Source: Pseudocitrobacter corydidari
GTDB taxonomy: Bacteria; Pseudomonadota; Gammaproteobacteria; Enterobacterales; Enterobacteriaceae
DNA: 64,000 bases
Direction of reading: 5' to 3'
Assembly: GCF_021172065.1 (NCBI RefSeq)
Contig: NZ_CP087880.1
Coordinates: 927,111 to 991,110 of the forward strand
Shown here piece after piece: positions 39,304 to 48,402 of the stretch. The notes under the pieces were generated by a model. The model made no database searches. It was not told the DNA's origin and saw only the letters and a list, made by a program, of their open reading frames with translations. The position numbers and the translations under genes are program-made. Position 1 is the stretch's first letter. Each line of letters starts with the position of its first letter.

Positions 39304-39314
39304 TTGTATACCAA
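39304..39314 (+). promoter_or_regulatory. possible operator for the FCD-GntR regulator
   Basis: TTGTATACCAA, just past the expected transcription start, is close to TTGTATACAA-type sites bound by FCD-family GntR regulators. A similar word, TTGCTATACGAA, lies at 39285. The regulator is encoded at 44750. This is a weak pattern-based call. Confidence 0.35.
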
Positions 39315-39327
39315 CAGGAATTCCAAC

Positions 39328-41130
39328 ATGGCAGTGATGACCGGAAAAACAGTTAGCGAATGGCAACAGGCCATTGCGCGTAATAGTGACAACGTATTTG
39401 CCTTATTAAATGACCACCTTCAGTCTCTGACTGCGCAGGATAATGCGTGGATCGTGCTTGCCAGTGAAACGCAGGTTCGCGAGCAAATAGATGCTCTGTT
39501 GCCGCACTACCAGCAGCAGCCAGAACGTTATCCGCTGTTTGGTATTCCCTTTGCGATTAAAGACAACGTCGATGCCGCTGGCTGGCCGACCACCGCGGCC
39601 TGCCCGGCGATTGCCACCGTCGCGGAACGCGACGCTATCGCCGTAGCGAAACTGAAAGCGGCGGGGGCGATCCTTATCGGTAAAACTAACCTGGACCAGT
39701 TCGCCACCGGGCTGGTAGGCACGCGCTCTCCCTACGGGGCGGTCGCGAATGCCTTTAACCCCGATTATGTGAGCGGCGGTTCCAGCTCCGGCTCGGCGTC
39801 GGTGGTGGCGCGCGGGCTGGTGCCGTTTGCATTAGGCACTGACACCGCAGGTTCTGGCCGCGTACCCGCCGGGTTCAACAATATTGTCGGGCTGAAGCCG
39901 ACCAAAGGCTGGCTTTCCGCGACCGGTGTTTTCCCGGCCTGTCGTCTGAACGACACGCTTTCGGTGTTTGCCCTGACGGTGGATGACGCCTGGCAGGTTG
40001 CCACGCTCGCCGGAGGGTTCGACTCCGAAGATGCCTATTCCCGAAGCAACCCGGCTACTGCGCCTGCGACTTTTTCGCAAAACCCGGTACTCGCCATTCC
40101 CGACGCGCTGGTGTTCTTTGACGATAGCGCGGCAGAGCAGGCCTGGCAGGCGGCGCTCGGTGCGCTACGCGAAAGCGGCGTGACCTTAAAGCCCATCGAT
40201 TTCACCGCGTTCTATCAACTTGCGGAACAGCTTTACCAGGGCCCGTGGGTGGCCGAGCGCACCGTGGCGGTGGGCGATACGCTGAATCACCCGGAGCAGA
40301 TGGACCCCACCGTCCATACCATCATCGCCGCAGGTCTGAATTACAGCGCCGTTGAGGCTTTTAAAGCCGAATATCTGCGGGCGGAGCTGGCACGCAAGAT
40401 TCAGACCGCGCTTGCTGAGGTTGATGCGTTGGTGGTGCCGACGTCACCGACCATACACACCCTGGCGGATATGGCGCGCGAGCCCATTCGCTTTAATTCG
40501 CAGTTCGGCACTTACACCAATTTCACCAACCTTGCCGATCTCAGCGCCCTCGCGCTGCCGGCCCCGTTCCGGGCAGATGGCTTACCCGCTGGCATCACGT
40601 TGCTTGCCCCGGCCTGGCATGACCGTGCGCTGGCCGATTTTGGCCGCCGCTGGCAGCAACAGCTGGCTCTGCCGCTCGGCGCGACCGGGCACGCCTTCCC
40701 GGCTATCTCTCCATCGTTACCGCTTTCAGAGCATCACGTTCGCGTCGCCGTGGTCGGCGCACATCTGCGCGGTATGCCGCTTAACTTCCAGCTGACTCAG
40801 CGCGATGCGGTGTTTGTTGAGGCGACAGAAACTGCCGCCCGCTATCGGCTTTTTGCGCTGGCGAATACACAGCCGCCGAAACCCGGCATTGCGCGCGATG
40901 CCGACGGCGCGGCGATTCAGGTGGAGCTGTGGGATATCCCGCTGGCGCGCTTTGGCGAGTTTGTCGCTGAAATTCCCGCACCGCTGGGGATTGGCTCACT
41001 GGAGTTGGCCGATGGGCGCTGGGTGAAAGGCTTTATCTGCGAACCGGCGGCACTGAATGACGCCACCGATATCACTGAATTCAAAGGCTGGCGCCACTGG
41101 GTTGGCCGTAAGGAGACGCATCATGTTTAA
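39328..41130 (+). CDS. atzF: AtzF-type allophanate hydrolase
   Basis: It hydrolyses allophanate to ammonia and CO2, the second step of urea amidolyase. The 600-residue protein has an amidase-signature domain (about 1-440) with Lys78, cis-Ser152 and nucleophile Ser176 (GIPFAIKDN; GGSSSGSA; GTDTAGSGR); the 74- and 24-residue spacings match known AtzF. The C-terminal allophanate-hydrolase domain (about 470-600) follows. AGGAATTCCAAC precedes the ATG at 39328 (MAVMTGKTVSEWQQ). Its 3' end overlaps uca by 8 bases, so translation is probably coupled. It is the first gene after the sigma54 promoter. Confidence 0.93.
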   Translation: MAVMTGKTVSEWQQAIARNSDNVFALLNDHLQSLTAQDNAWIVLASETQVREQIDALLPHYQQQPERYPLFGIPFAIKDNVDAAGWPTTAACPAIATVAERDAIAVAKLKAAGAILIGKTNLDQFATGLVGTRSPYGAVANAFNPDYVSGGSSSGSASVVARGLVPFALGTDTAGSGRVPAGFNNIVGLKPTKGWLSATGVFPACRLNDTLSVFALTVDDAWQVATLAGGFDSEDAYSRSNPATAPATFSQNPVLAIPDALVFFDDSAAEQAWQAALGALRESGVTLKPIDFTAFYQLAEQLYQGPWVAERTVAVGDTLNHPEQMDPTVHTIIAAGLNYSAVEAFKAEYLRAELARKIQTALAEVDALVVPTSPTIHTLADMAREPIRFNSQFGTYTNFTNLADLSALALPAPFRADGLPAGITLLAPAWHDRALADFGRRWQQQLALPLGATGHAFPAISPSLPLSEHHVRVAVVGAHLRGMPLNFQLTQRDAVFVEATETAARYRLFALANTQPPKPGIARDADGAAIQVELWDIPLARFGEFVAEIPAPLGIGSLELADGRWVKGFICEPAALNDATDITEFKGWRHWVGRKETHHV

Positions 41131-44100
41131 CACTGTCCTGATTGCTAACCGGGGGGAAATTGCCTGCCGCGCGATGCGTACCTTAAAGCGGCTGGGCATC
41201 ACCAGCGTCGCGGTCTATTCCGATGCGGATAAAAACGCGGAACACGTCAAGCAGGCGGATATCGCGCTGGCGCTGGGCGGAGAGAAAGCCAGCGACAGCT
41301 ATCTGCGCATCGACAAAATCATCGCCGCCGCGCAGGAAAGCGGGGCGCAGGCTATCTGGCCGGGTTACGGTTTTCTCTCGGAAAGCCTGGCATTTGCCGA
41401 TGCCTGCGAGCAGGCGGGCATCGCGTTTGTCGGCCCAACGGCGCAGCAGATTGGCGAGTTCGGGTTAAAGCACCGGGCGCGCGAACTGGCGGCGCAGGCG
41501 GGCGTGCCGATGACGCCGGGAACCGGGCTGCTGGACACTGTTGAAGAGGCGCTAAACGCCGCGCAGAACATTGGCTTTCCGGTGATGCTCAAAAGTACGG
41601 CGGGTGGCGGCGGTATCGGCCTCACACGCTGCGCCGACCCAGAGGCGCTGGTGCAGGCGTGGGAGAGCGTGCGTCGTCTCGGCGAACAGTTCTTTAGCGA
41701 TGCTGGCGTGTTTATTGAGCGCTGTATCGATCGCGCCCGTCATATCGAAGTGCAGATCTTTGGCGATGGCAACGGCAATGTTGTCGCCCTGGGCGAGCGC
41801 GACTGCTCTCTTCAGCGGCGCAATCAGAAGGTGGTTGAAGAGACGCCTGCGCCGAATCTGCCGCAGGCCACGCGCGAAGCACTCCTGAAGGCCGCCGTTG
41901 AGCTGGGCAAGCTGGTGAATTACCGCAGCGCAGGTACGGTGGAATTTATCTACGACCCCGAGCAGGACGCGTTCTATTTCCTCGAAGTGAACACCCGTTT
42001 GCAGGTGGAGCATCCGGTAACCGAGTGCGTTACCGGGCTTGATCTGGTGGAGTGTATGCTGCGCGTCGCCGCAGGCGAAAGCATCGACTGGGCACGTCTG
42101 GCTCAGGCCCCACAGGGCGCGGCGATGGAAGTGCGCATCTATGCGGAAAACCCGCTAAAGAACTTCCAGCCGAGCCCCGGCGTGCTAACGGAAGTTGCTT
42201 TCCCGGACGGAGTGCGCATTGACAGCGGCGTGGCGACAGGCAGTGAAGTCTCTGCATTTTACGACCCGATGATCGCCAAGCTGATCGTGCATACGGATAC
42301 CCGCGAGGCGGCGCTGGAGAAACTGACGCAGGCGCTGAACGCCACGCGGTTGCACGGCATTACTACCAATCTCGATTATCTGCGCCAGATAACCTCCAGC
42401 GAGGCGTTTACGGAAGGCCGCGTCTGGACGCGCTGGCTCGATAGCGTGGAAGCAGAATCTCCGGTGATTGAAGTGCTGCAACCGGGCACCTGGAGCAGCA
42501 TTCAGGATTATCCGGGGCGTCTGGGGTACTGGGATATTGGCGTACCGCCCTCCGGGCCAATGGATGATTACGCCTTTCGACTGGCGAACCGCATCGTCGG
42601 TAACCATCACACCGCCGCCGGGCTGGAGTTCACGCTTCAGGGGCCGGTATTGCGTTTTCACACGGACGCGGTCATTGCCCTCACCGGGGCAGATTGTCAG
42701 GCGCTGCTGGATGAGACTCCCGTGCCGCTCTGGCAGCCGGTCACGGTTAAGCGTGGGCAGACCCTCAGCCTTGGGCGCGCCAAAGCGGGGTGTCGCGCGT
42801 ACCTCGCGGTGCGTAACGGTTTTGATGTCCCGGAGTACCTCGGAAGCCGTTCCACCTTCGCCCTGGGGCAGTTTGGCGGCCACGCCGGACGCACGCTGAA
42901 AGTGGCCGATCTGCTGCCCGTTTCGCGGCCGGAACTGAATGCCTGCACCACGCCTGCGCCGGTGAGCGAACCGCAGGCGCTGGCCGCGTCGCTGGTGCCT
43001 GAATATGGCGATAGCTGGCGCATCGGCGTGCTGTATGGCCCGCACGGCGCGCCGGATTTCTTCAGTCAGAAATCGATTGATGACTTTTTCGCCAGCGAAT
43101 GGCAGGTGCATTACAACTCTAACCGCCTCGGTGTGCGACTGGTCGGCCCAAAACCGGAATGGACTCGCCCGGATGGCGGCGAAGCCGGGTTGCACCCCTC
43201 CAACGTGCATGACTGCGAATACGCCATTGGTGCGATTAACTTTACCGGCGACTTCCCGGTGATCCTCACGCGCGATGGGCCGAGCCTGGGAGGATTTGTC
43301 TGCCCGGTCACCATTGCCAAAGCGGAGCTGTGGAAAGTGGGGCAGGTGAAGCCCGGCGACACGATTCGCTTCTACCCTATAAGCGTGGCAGACGCGGTTG
43401 CACGGGAAAAGGCGATGGATCGCACGATCGACACGCTCCAGTCCAGCCATCTGACGACATTCGCCGTGCCATCGCTGGCCGCGCGTGATGGCGTCTCGGC
43501 GACGGCGCTGGTGTCGTTGCCTGCCAGCGCGACAACGCCCGCCATCGTCTATCGCCAGGCGGGAGATAATTACATCCTGATTGAATACGGTGACAACGTC
43601 CTCGATCTGGCACTGCGCCTGCGCGTGCATCTGCTGATGGCGCGGCTGAACGATTTATCGCATCCGGGCATTAAAGAGCTTTCGCCGGGCGTGCGCTCGC
43701 TACAGGTGCGCTACGACAGCCGTGAAATCAGCCAGCAGGCGCTGGTGGCGATTCTGCTGGAGCAGGAGTCGCACATGGGCGATGTCAGCGAAATGAAAGT
43801 CCCGTCGCGCATCGTCTGGCTGCCGATGGCTTTTGAAGATACCGCGACGCTGGATGCCGTCAGCCGTTATCAGGATACGGTTCGCGCCAGCGCGCCATGG
43901 TTACCGAATAACGTTGATTTCATCCAGCGCATCAATGGGCTGGCGAGCCGCGAGGCGGTGCGTGACACGATTTTCGATGCCAGCTATCTGATCCTCGGGC
44001 TGGGCGATGTTTACCTCGGCGCTCCCTGCGCTGTACCGATTGACCCGCGCCACCGCTTGTTGAGTTCGAAATACAACCCGGCGCGTACCTTTACCGCAGA

Positions 44101-44740
44101 AGGCACGGTCGGCATTGGCGGCATGTATATGTGTATCTACGGCATGGACTCTCCCGGCGGTTATCAACTGGTGGGGCGCACGCTGCCTATCTGGAATAAA
44201 TTCCTCAAAAACCGTCAGTTCTCGGCGGGCGAGCCCTGGCTGCTGCGCTTCTTTGACCAGGTGCGCTTCTATCCGGTCAGCGAAAGCGAACTCAATCAAC
44301 TGCGTGATGATTTCCGCGAAGGCCGCGCCGCCGTGCGCATCGAAGAGAGCGAGTTCGATTTTGCTGAACATCTGCGCTTCCTTGAGGCCAACGCCGAGGA
44401 GATCCGAGACTTCCGAGAGAAGCAGGCGCTGGCCTTCGAAGGCGAAGTCGCGCGCTGGCAGATGGATGAACAAGCCGTCGACGCAGAGCGCCCGCACCCG
44501 GTTGTCATCGAGGAAGCCGACGATGATGCCTTTGCCGTGACCGGCGATATGAACGGCAACATCTGGAAAGTGCTGGTGAAACCGGGCGATGAGGTGACCG
44601 AAGGGCAGCCGCTGATCATCGTCGAAGCGATGAAAATGGAGCTGGCGATCCACGCCCCTCAGGCGGGAACCGTGAAACGCATCGGCTGTCAGCCGGGCCA
44701 CCCGGTGAGCCCCGGCGATGCGCTGTTGTGGCTGGCGTAA
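41123..44740 (+). CDS. uca: urea carboxylase (biotin-dependent)
   Basis: It carboxylates urea to allophanate with ATP and bicarbonate. The 1205-residue protein is a complete single chain: a biotin carboxylase domain (about 1-450, MFNTVLIANRGEIACR; ATP loop KSTAGGGGIGLT), the KipA-like carboxyltransferase region (about 465-770, IQDYPGRLGYWDIGVPPSGPMD), the KipI-like region (about 820-1035), and a biotinyl domain with Lys1171 in EAMKME. Together with AtzF it replaces urease. The ATG at 41123 lies after AAGGAGACGCATC and inside the end of atzF. No UAAP1/UAAP2 genes, often found beside uca, are present. Confidence 0.95.
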   Translation: MFNTVLIANRGEIACRAMRTLKRLGITSVAVYSDADKNAEHVKQADIALALGGEKASDSYLRIDKIIAAAQESGAQAIWPGYGFLSESLAFADACEQAGIAFVGPTAQQIGEFGLKHRARELAAQAGVPMTPGTGLLDTVEEALNAAQNIGFPVMLKSTAGGGGIGLTRCADPEALVQAWESVRRLGEQFFSDAGVFIERCIDRARHIEVQIFGDGNGNVVALGERDCSLQRRNQKVVEETPAPNLPQATREALLKAAVELGKLVNYRSAGTVEFIYDPEQDAFYFLEVNTRLQVEHPVTECVTGLDLVECMLRVAAGESIDWARLAQAPQGAAMEVRIYAENPLKNFQPSPGVLTEVAFPDGVRIDSGVATGSEVSAFYDPMIAKLIVHTDTREAALEKLTQALNATRLHGITTNLDYLRQITSSEAFTEGRVWTRWLDSVEAESPVIEVLQPGTWSSIQDYPGRLGYWDIGVPPSGPMDDYAFRLANRIVGNHHTAAGLEFTLQGPVLRFHTDAVIALTGADCQALLDETPVPLWQPVTVKRGQTLSLGRAKAGCRAYLAVRNGFDVPEYLGSRSTFALGQFGGHAGRTLKVADLLPVSRPELNACTTPAPVSEPQALAASLVPEYGDSWRIGVLYGPHGAPDFFSQKSIDDFFASEWQVHYNSNRLGVRLVGPKPEWTRPDGGEAGLHPSNVHDCEYAIGAINFTGDFPVILTRDGPSLGGFVCPVTIAKAELWKVGQVKPGDTIRFYPISVADAVAREKAMDRTIDTLQSSHLTTFAVPSLAARDGVSATALVSLPASATTPAIVYRQAGDNYILIEYGDNVLDLALRLRVHLLMARLNDLSHPGIKELSPGVRSLQVRYDSREISQQALVAILLEQESHMGDVSEMKVPSRIVWLPMAFEDTATLDAVSRYQDTVRASAPWLPNNVDFIQRINGLASREAVRDTIFDASYLILGLGDVYLGAPCAVPIDPRHRLLSSKYNPARTFTAEGTVGIGGMYMCIYGMDSPGGYQLVGRTLPIWNKFLKNRQFSAGEPWLLRFFDQVRFYPVSESELNQLRDDFREGRAAVRIEESEFDFAEHLRFLEANAEEIRDFREKQALAFEGEVARWQMDEQAVDAERPHPVVIEEADDDAFAVTGDMNGNIWKVLVKPGDEVTEGQPLIIVEAMKMELAIHAPQAGTVKRIGCQPGHPVSPGDALLWLA

Positions 44741-44749
44741 GGAGGCGTA

Positions 44750-45424
44750 ATGGAAAGCAGCAAGCGTAGTCCCGGCCTTGGCGAGCGAATTTATCACGCG
44801 CTGAAAAACGACATCTTCGATTTTCGCCTGATGCCCGGTGAGCATTTCAGCGAAAGCGAGATTTCAGAGCGAATGGCCGCCAGCCGCACACCGGTGCGCC
44901 AGGCCCTGTTTCGTCTCGAACAGGAGGGCTACGTGCAGGTGTACAGCCGGAGCGGCTGGCAGGTGAAGCCGTTTGATTTCGCCTGGTTCGAAGCGCTGTA
45001 CGACTTTCGCATCGTACTGGAGTGTGAAGCAGTTAAGCGCCTGTGCGACATGCCGCCCGCGATGTGCCAGGACCATCTCGCACCGCTGGTGGATTTCTGG
45101 ATAGAGGCACCGCGCATGGCGCCCGGCAAAACTCTTTCACGCCATGACGAGGCTTTCCACACCACGCTGGTACGTGCCAGCGGCAACGAAGAAATGGTGC
45201 GCGTGCATATCGAGCTGACGGAAAAGATTCGCATTATTCGCCATCTCGACTTCACCCGCGAGGACCGCGTGGATGCCACCTATCAGGAGCATGCGCGCAT
45301 ATTGCAGGCGGTGCTGCGTCAGCAAAGGGAAGAGGCGCAGCGCCTGCTGACAGAACACATTTCACAGAGTAAAGCCGAGGTCAGGAAAATTACCCTGCAC
45401 CGGCTCCAGCAGGCCAGGTTGTAA
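44750..45424 (+). CDS. FCD-family GntR transcriptional regulator of the urea locus
   Basis: This 224-residue regulator has an N-terminal winged helix-turn-helix (about 1-72; FSESEISERMAASRTPVRQALFRLEQEGYV) and an all-helical FCD ligand domain (about 80-215) with the metal- or ligand-binding Asp/His set (HDEAFHTTLVRASGN; HARILQAVL; LLTEHI). Its position 9 bases after uca, behind AAGGAGGCGTA, and before urtA argues that it controls urea use, with urea, allophanate or a related compound as ligand (inference). I do not recognise a named orthologue. Confidence 0.85.
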   Translation: MESSKRSPGLGERIYHALKNDIFDFRLMPGEHFSESEISERMAASRTPVRQALFRLEQEGYVQVYSRSGWQVKPFDFAWFEALYDFRIVLECEAVKRLCDMPPAMCQDHLAPLVDFWIEAPRMAPGKTLSRHDEAFHTTLVRASGNEEMVRVHIELTEKIRIIRHLDFTREDRVDATYQEHARILQAVLRQQREEAQRLLTEHISQSKAEVRKITLHRLQQARL

Positions 45425-45434
45425 GACGTTCCCG

Positions 45435-45450
45435 CTCCGCATGTGCGGAG
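45435..45450 (+). other. palindrome between the gntR gene and urtA
   Basis: CTCCGCA-TG-TGCGGAG lies 32 bases before urtA. It could be an RNA hairpin that partly ends the atzF-uca-gntR transcript or an operator for the regulator. No T run follows. Confidence 0.45.
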
Positions 45451-45481
45451 ACATTAATCAATATTATTTAGGGGTTTAGTG

Positions 45482-46753
45482 ATGAAAAGACGTTCTTTAC
45501 TGAAAGCTTTTGCCCTCTCCGCGACCTTTTTGAGCATGGGCTTCTCGTTACAGGCATACGCAGCAGACACCATTAAAGTCGGCATCATGCACTCGCTCTC
45601 CGGCACGATGGCGATTTCAGAAACGCCATTAAAGGATATGGCGCTGATGACCATTGATGAAATCAACGCCAAAGGCGGCGTGCTGGGTAAAAAACTGGAA
45701 CCGGTGGTGGTTGACCCCGCGTCAAACTGGCCGCTGTTCGCGGAGAAAGCGCGCCAGCTGCTGAGCCAGGATAAAGCCGCCGTGGTGTTTGGCTGCTGGA
45801 CGTCGGTGTCGCGCAAATCGGTGCTGCCGGTATTTGAAGAACTGAACGGCTTGCTGTTCTATCCGGTGCAGTACGAAGGCGAAGAGATGTCGCCAAATGT
45901 GTTCTACACCGGGGCGGCGCCGAATCAGCAGGCGATCCCGGCAGTCGAGTACATGATGAGCGAAGACGGCGGCGGGGCGAAGCGCTTCTTCCTGCTGGGC
46001 ACCGACTACGTTTATCCGCGCACCACCAACAAAATTCTGCGCGCGTTCCTGCATTCAAAAGGCGTTCAGGATAAAGATATTGAAGAGGTGTATACGCCGT
46101 TTGGTTACAGCGACTATCAGACCATTGTCTCCAGTATCAAAAAATTCTCCGCAGGCGGTAAAACGGCGGTGATCTCCACCATTAACGGTGACTCCAACGT
46201 GCCGTTCTATAAAGAACTCGCCAATCAGGGCATTAAGTCCACCGATGTGCCGGTCGTGGCGTTCTCCGTCGGCGAAGAGGAGCTGCGCGGCATCGACACC
46301 AAACCGCTGGTGGGCCACCTGGCCGCGTGGAACTACTTTGAATCGGTCAGCAACCCGGTGAACACCAAATTCGTGGCGGATTATCGCGCCTATGCCAAAG
46401 CGCATAAGTTGCCGAACGCCGATACGGTGGTGACCAACGACCCGATGGAGGCGACCTATGTCGGTATTCATATGTGGGCGCAGGCGGTGGAAAAAGCGGG
46501 CACCACGGATGTGGATAAAGTGCGTGAAGCGATGGCGAATCAATCGTTTTCTGCGCCGAGCGGTTTCACCCTCACCATGGATGCCACCAACCACCATCTG
46601 CATAAACCGGTGATGATTGGCGAAATCGAAGATAACGGGCAGTTCAACGTGGTGTGGCAGACCGAACAACCGGTGCGCGCGCAGCCGTGGAGCCCGTACA
46701 TTCCGGGCAATGACAAAAAATCGGAAAGTCCGGTGAAGACGGGCGGTAAATAA
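45482..46753 (+). CDS. urtA: UrtA, urea ABC transporter substrate-binding protein
   Basis: This periplasmic urea-binding protein is of the branched-chain amino-acid (LivJ-like) type. The 423-residue precursor has a signal peptide (about 1-27) starting MKRRSLLKAF, where the twin arginine followed by SLLK resembles a Tat motif, and cut after AYA. The mature part reads KVGIMHSLSGTMAISETPLKD, characteristic of UrtA, with VFGCWTSVSRKSVLPVFEE. I start at ATG 45482; a GTG one codon upstream is also possible. AGGGG precedes it. It is the first of urtABCDE. Confidence 0.94.
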   Translation: MKRRSLLKAFALSATFLSMGFSLQAYAADTIKVGIMHSLSGTMAISETPLKDMALMTIDEINAKGGVLGKKLEPVVVDPASNWPLFAEKARQLLSQDKAAVVFGCWTSVSRKSVLPVFEELNGLLFYPVQYEGEEMSPNVFYTGAAPNQQAIPAVEYMMSEDGGGAKRFFLLGTDYVYPRTTNKILRAFLHSKGVQDKDIEEVYTPFGYSDYQTIVSSIKKFSAGGKTAVISTINGDSNVPFYKELANQGIKSTDVPVVAFSVGEEELRGIDTKPLVGHLAAWNYFESVSNPVNTKFVADYRAYAKAHKLPNADTVVTNDPMEATYVGIHMWAQAVEKAGTTDVDKVREAMANQSFSAPSGFTLTMDATNHHLHKPVMIGEIEDNGQFNVVWQTEQPVRAQPWSPYIPGNDKKSESPVKTGGK

Positions 46754-46795
46754 TCGCAGCGGCGGGGGCGGATGACGCCTCTGCCAACGGTTGGC

Positions 46796-46816
46796 TGGCC
46801 CGGCGTTGTCGGGCCA
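46796..46816 (+). other. intercistronic hairpin between urtA and urtB
   Basis: TGGCCCG and CGGGCCA arms enclose seven bases in the 83-base urtA-urtB gap. It lacks a T run. Hairpins here commonly protect the binding-protein message so that UrtA exceeds the permease (inference). Confidence 0.55.
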
Positions 46817-46836
46817 CAAAAGAAGACACCGACACG

Positions 46837-48402
46837 ATGAAAATTTTAAGCTCTCTTTTTATTAGCTGTCTGTTGATGGCAACCTCGGCGCTGGCCGGTC
46901 CCGCTGAAGATTACGGCAAGGCGAACCGCAGCCAGCAGGCGCAGTTGCTGCAACAGTGGGCGCAAACGCCGGACGCTTCCCGCCTGACGCTGTTACAGGC
47001 GTTGAGCCGTGAAACGGTGGTGATGGACAGCCAGGGCCAGCTTTTTTCACAGCAGCAGGGCAAACTCACGCCGCTGGAGGGCGACGCTGCGCCCGCTGGC
47101 GCGACGAAAAAAGTGTTTATGAATAACCGTCTGCGTGGGCTGGTCGCCAGTGCGCTGTCGGCGCATCAACTGGTGAGCCCGGACGACGCCGTACGGTTGC
47201 AGGCAGCGCAGGCGTTGCAGACCAGCGCGCAGGCAGATCAGTTACCGTTCCTCAGCCAACGTCTGGCCGCAGAGAAAAATGACGCCGTACATCAGGCGCT
47301 GGGTATCGCGGTTGCCGGATTACAGTTAACCGATAGCCGTCCAGCCCAGCGCTTGCAGGCGGTGAAATTACTGGGCGAGGCCAGCGATCCCCAGGTTCAG
47401 GCGAGTCTGAACCGACTCACGCAGCCAGAAAATGAACCGGATGCGGCAGTGCGCGACGCGGCGGCCGATAGCCTGAAACAGATCCAGCAGCGCCTGAAAT
47501 GGGGTGAGTGGCTGGGGCTGGCGTTTAGCGGCTTATCGCTGGGCTCGATTCTGCTGCTGGCGGCGCTAGGCCTTGCCATTACTTACGGCCTGCTGGGCGT
47601 CATCAATATGGCGCACGGAGAAATGCTGATGCTGGGCGCATACGCCACCTGGCTGGTGCAGGATTTCTTTGCCCGTTACGCGCCGGACTGGCTGGCGCTT
47701 TACCCTCTGGCGGCGCTGCCGGTGGCTTTCGCCATTACCGCCGTGATGGGCATGCTGCTCGAGCGTACGATTATTCGCCATTTGTATGGGCGCCCGCTGG
47801 AAACGCTGCTGGCAACGTGGGGGATCAGCCTGATGCTTATTCAACTGGTGCGCGTGATATTTGGCACGCAAAACCTGGAAGTGGCGAACCCGGCGTGGTT
47901 ATCGGGCGGCTGGAACGCGCTGCCGAATCTGGTGCTGCCGTACAACCGGATTGCGGTGATCGTTTTCGTGGCGGGCGTGCTGGCGCTGACCTGGCTGCTG
48001 CTCAATAAAACCCGTCTCGGAATGAACGTGCGGGCGGTCACACAGAATCGCCGGATGGCGGACTGTTGCGGCGTGCCGACCGGGCGTGTGGATATGCTGG
48101 CGTTTGGGCTGGGTTCCGGCATCGCCGGGCTGGGCGGCGTGGCGTTATCCCAGTTGGGCAACGTGGGGCCGGAGCTGGGGCAGGGGTACATCATCGACTC
48201 CTTCCTGGTGGTGGTGACTGGCGGCGTTGGGCAACTGGCGGGCACCGTGGTGGCCGCGCTGGGGCTGGGCGTGCTGAATAAATTCCTCGAACCACAGCTT
48301 GGCGCGGTGCTGGGGAAAATCGCCATCCTGGTGATGATTGTGCTGTTTATCCAGAAGCGGCCGCAGGGGCTGTTTGCCTTCAAAGGGAGGGTGATTGACT
48401 GA
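46837..48402 (+). CDS. urtB: UrtB, urea ABC transporter permease
   Basis: This LivH-type inner-membrane permease has 521 residues. It has a signal-like N-terminus (about 1-21, ending ALAG), an extra periplasmic helical-repeat domain (about 22-220) that is a known trait of UrtB and absent from LivH, then about eight membrane helices (about 225-515) with the GLLGVINMAHGEMLMLGAYATW motif. The stop overlaps the urtC start in TGATG, so the two are translationally coupled. Confidence 0.93.
   Translation: MKILSSLFISCLLMATSALAGPAEDYGKANRSQQAQLLQQWAQTPDASRLTLLQALSRETVVMDSQGQLFSQQQGKLTPLEGDAAPAGATKKVFMNNRLRGLVASALSAHQLVSPDDAVRLQAAQALQTSAQADQLPFLSQRLAAEKNDAVHQALGIAVAGLQLTDSRPAQRLQAVKLLGEASDPQVQASLNRLTQPENEPDAAVRDAAADSLKQIQQRLKWGEWLGLAFSGLSLGSILLLAALGLAITYGLLGVINMAHGEMLMLGAYATWLVQDFFARYAPDWLALYPLAALPVAFAITAVMGMLLERTIIRHLYGRPLETLLATWGISLMLIQLVRVIFGTQNLEVANPAWLSGGWNALPNLVLPYNRIAVIVFVAGVLALTWLLLNKTRLGMNVRAVTQNRRMADCCGVPTGRVDMLAFGLGSGIAGLGGVALSQLGNVGPELGQGYIIDSFLVVVTGGVGQLAGTVVAALGLGVLNKFLEPQLGAVLGKIAILVMIVLFIQKRPQGLFAFKGRVID

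Larger units (their letters stand above)
38962..39327. promoter_or_regulatory. treA / atzF divergent intergenic region
   Basis: This 366-base AT-rich gap holds the divergent promoters of treA and the urea operon. On the atzF side there is a sigma54 promoter (39274-39289) and a TTGTATACCAA word. Upstream, TGCAC at 39173 and GGTGCA at 39205 are half-sites of the kind NtrC binds, but they are not arranged as one standard 17-base site. No gene is visible. Confidence 0.6.

Noticed and set aside
42185-43630. Open frame of 481 codons on the reverse strand inside uca.
   Set aside because: It lies antisense to a full-length, well-conserved urea carboxylase, has Arg/His/Gly-rich composition typical of shadow frames and no ribosome site.
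43901-44845. Open frame of 314 codons opposite the uca 3' end and the gntR start.
   Set aside because: It spans two genuine genes on the other strand and shows no homology that I recognise.
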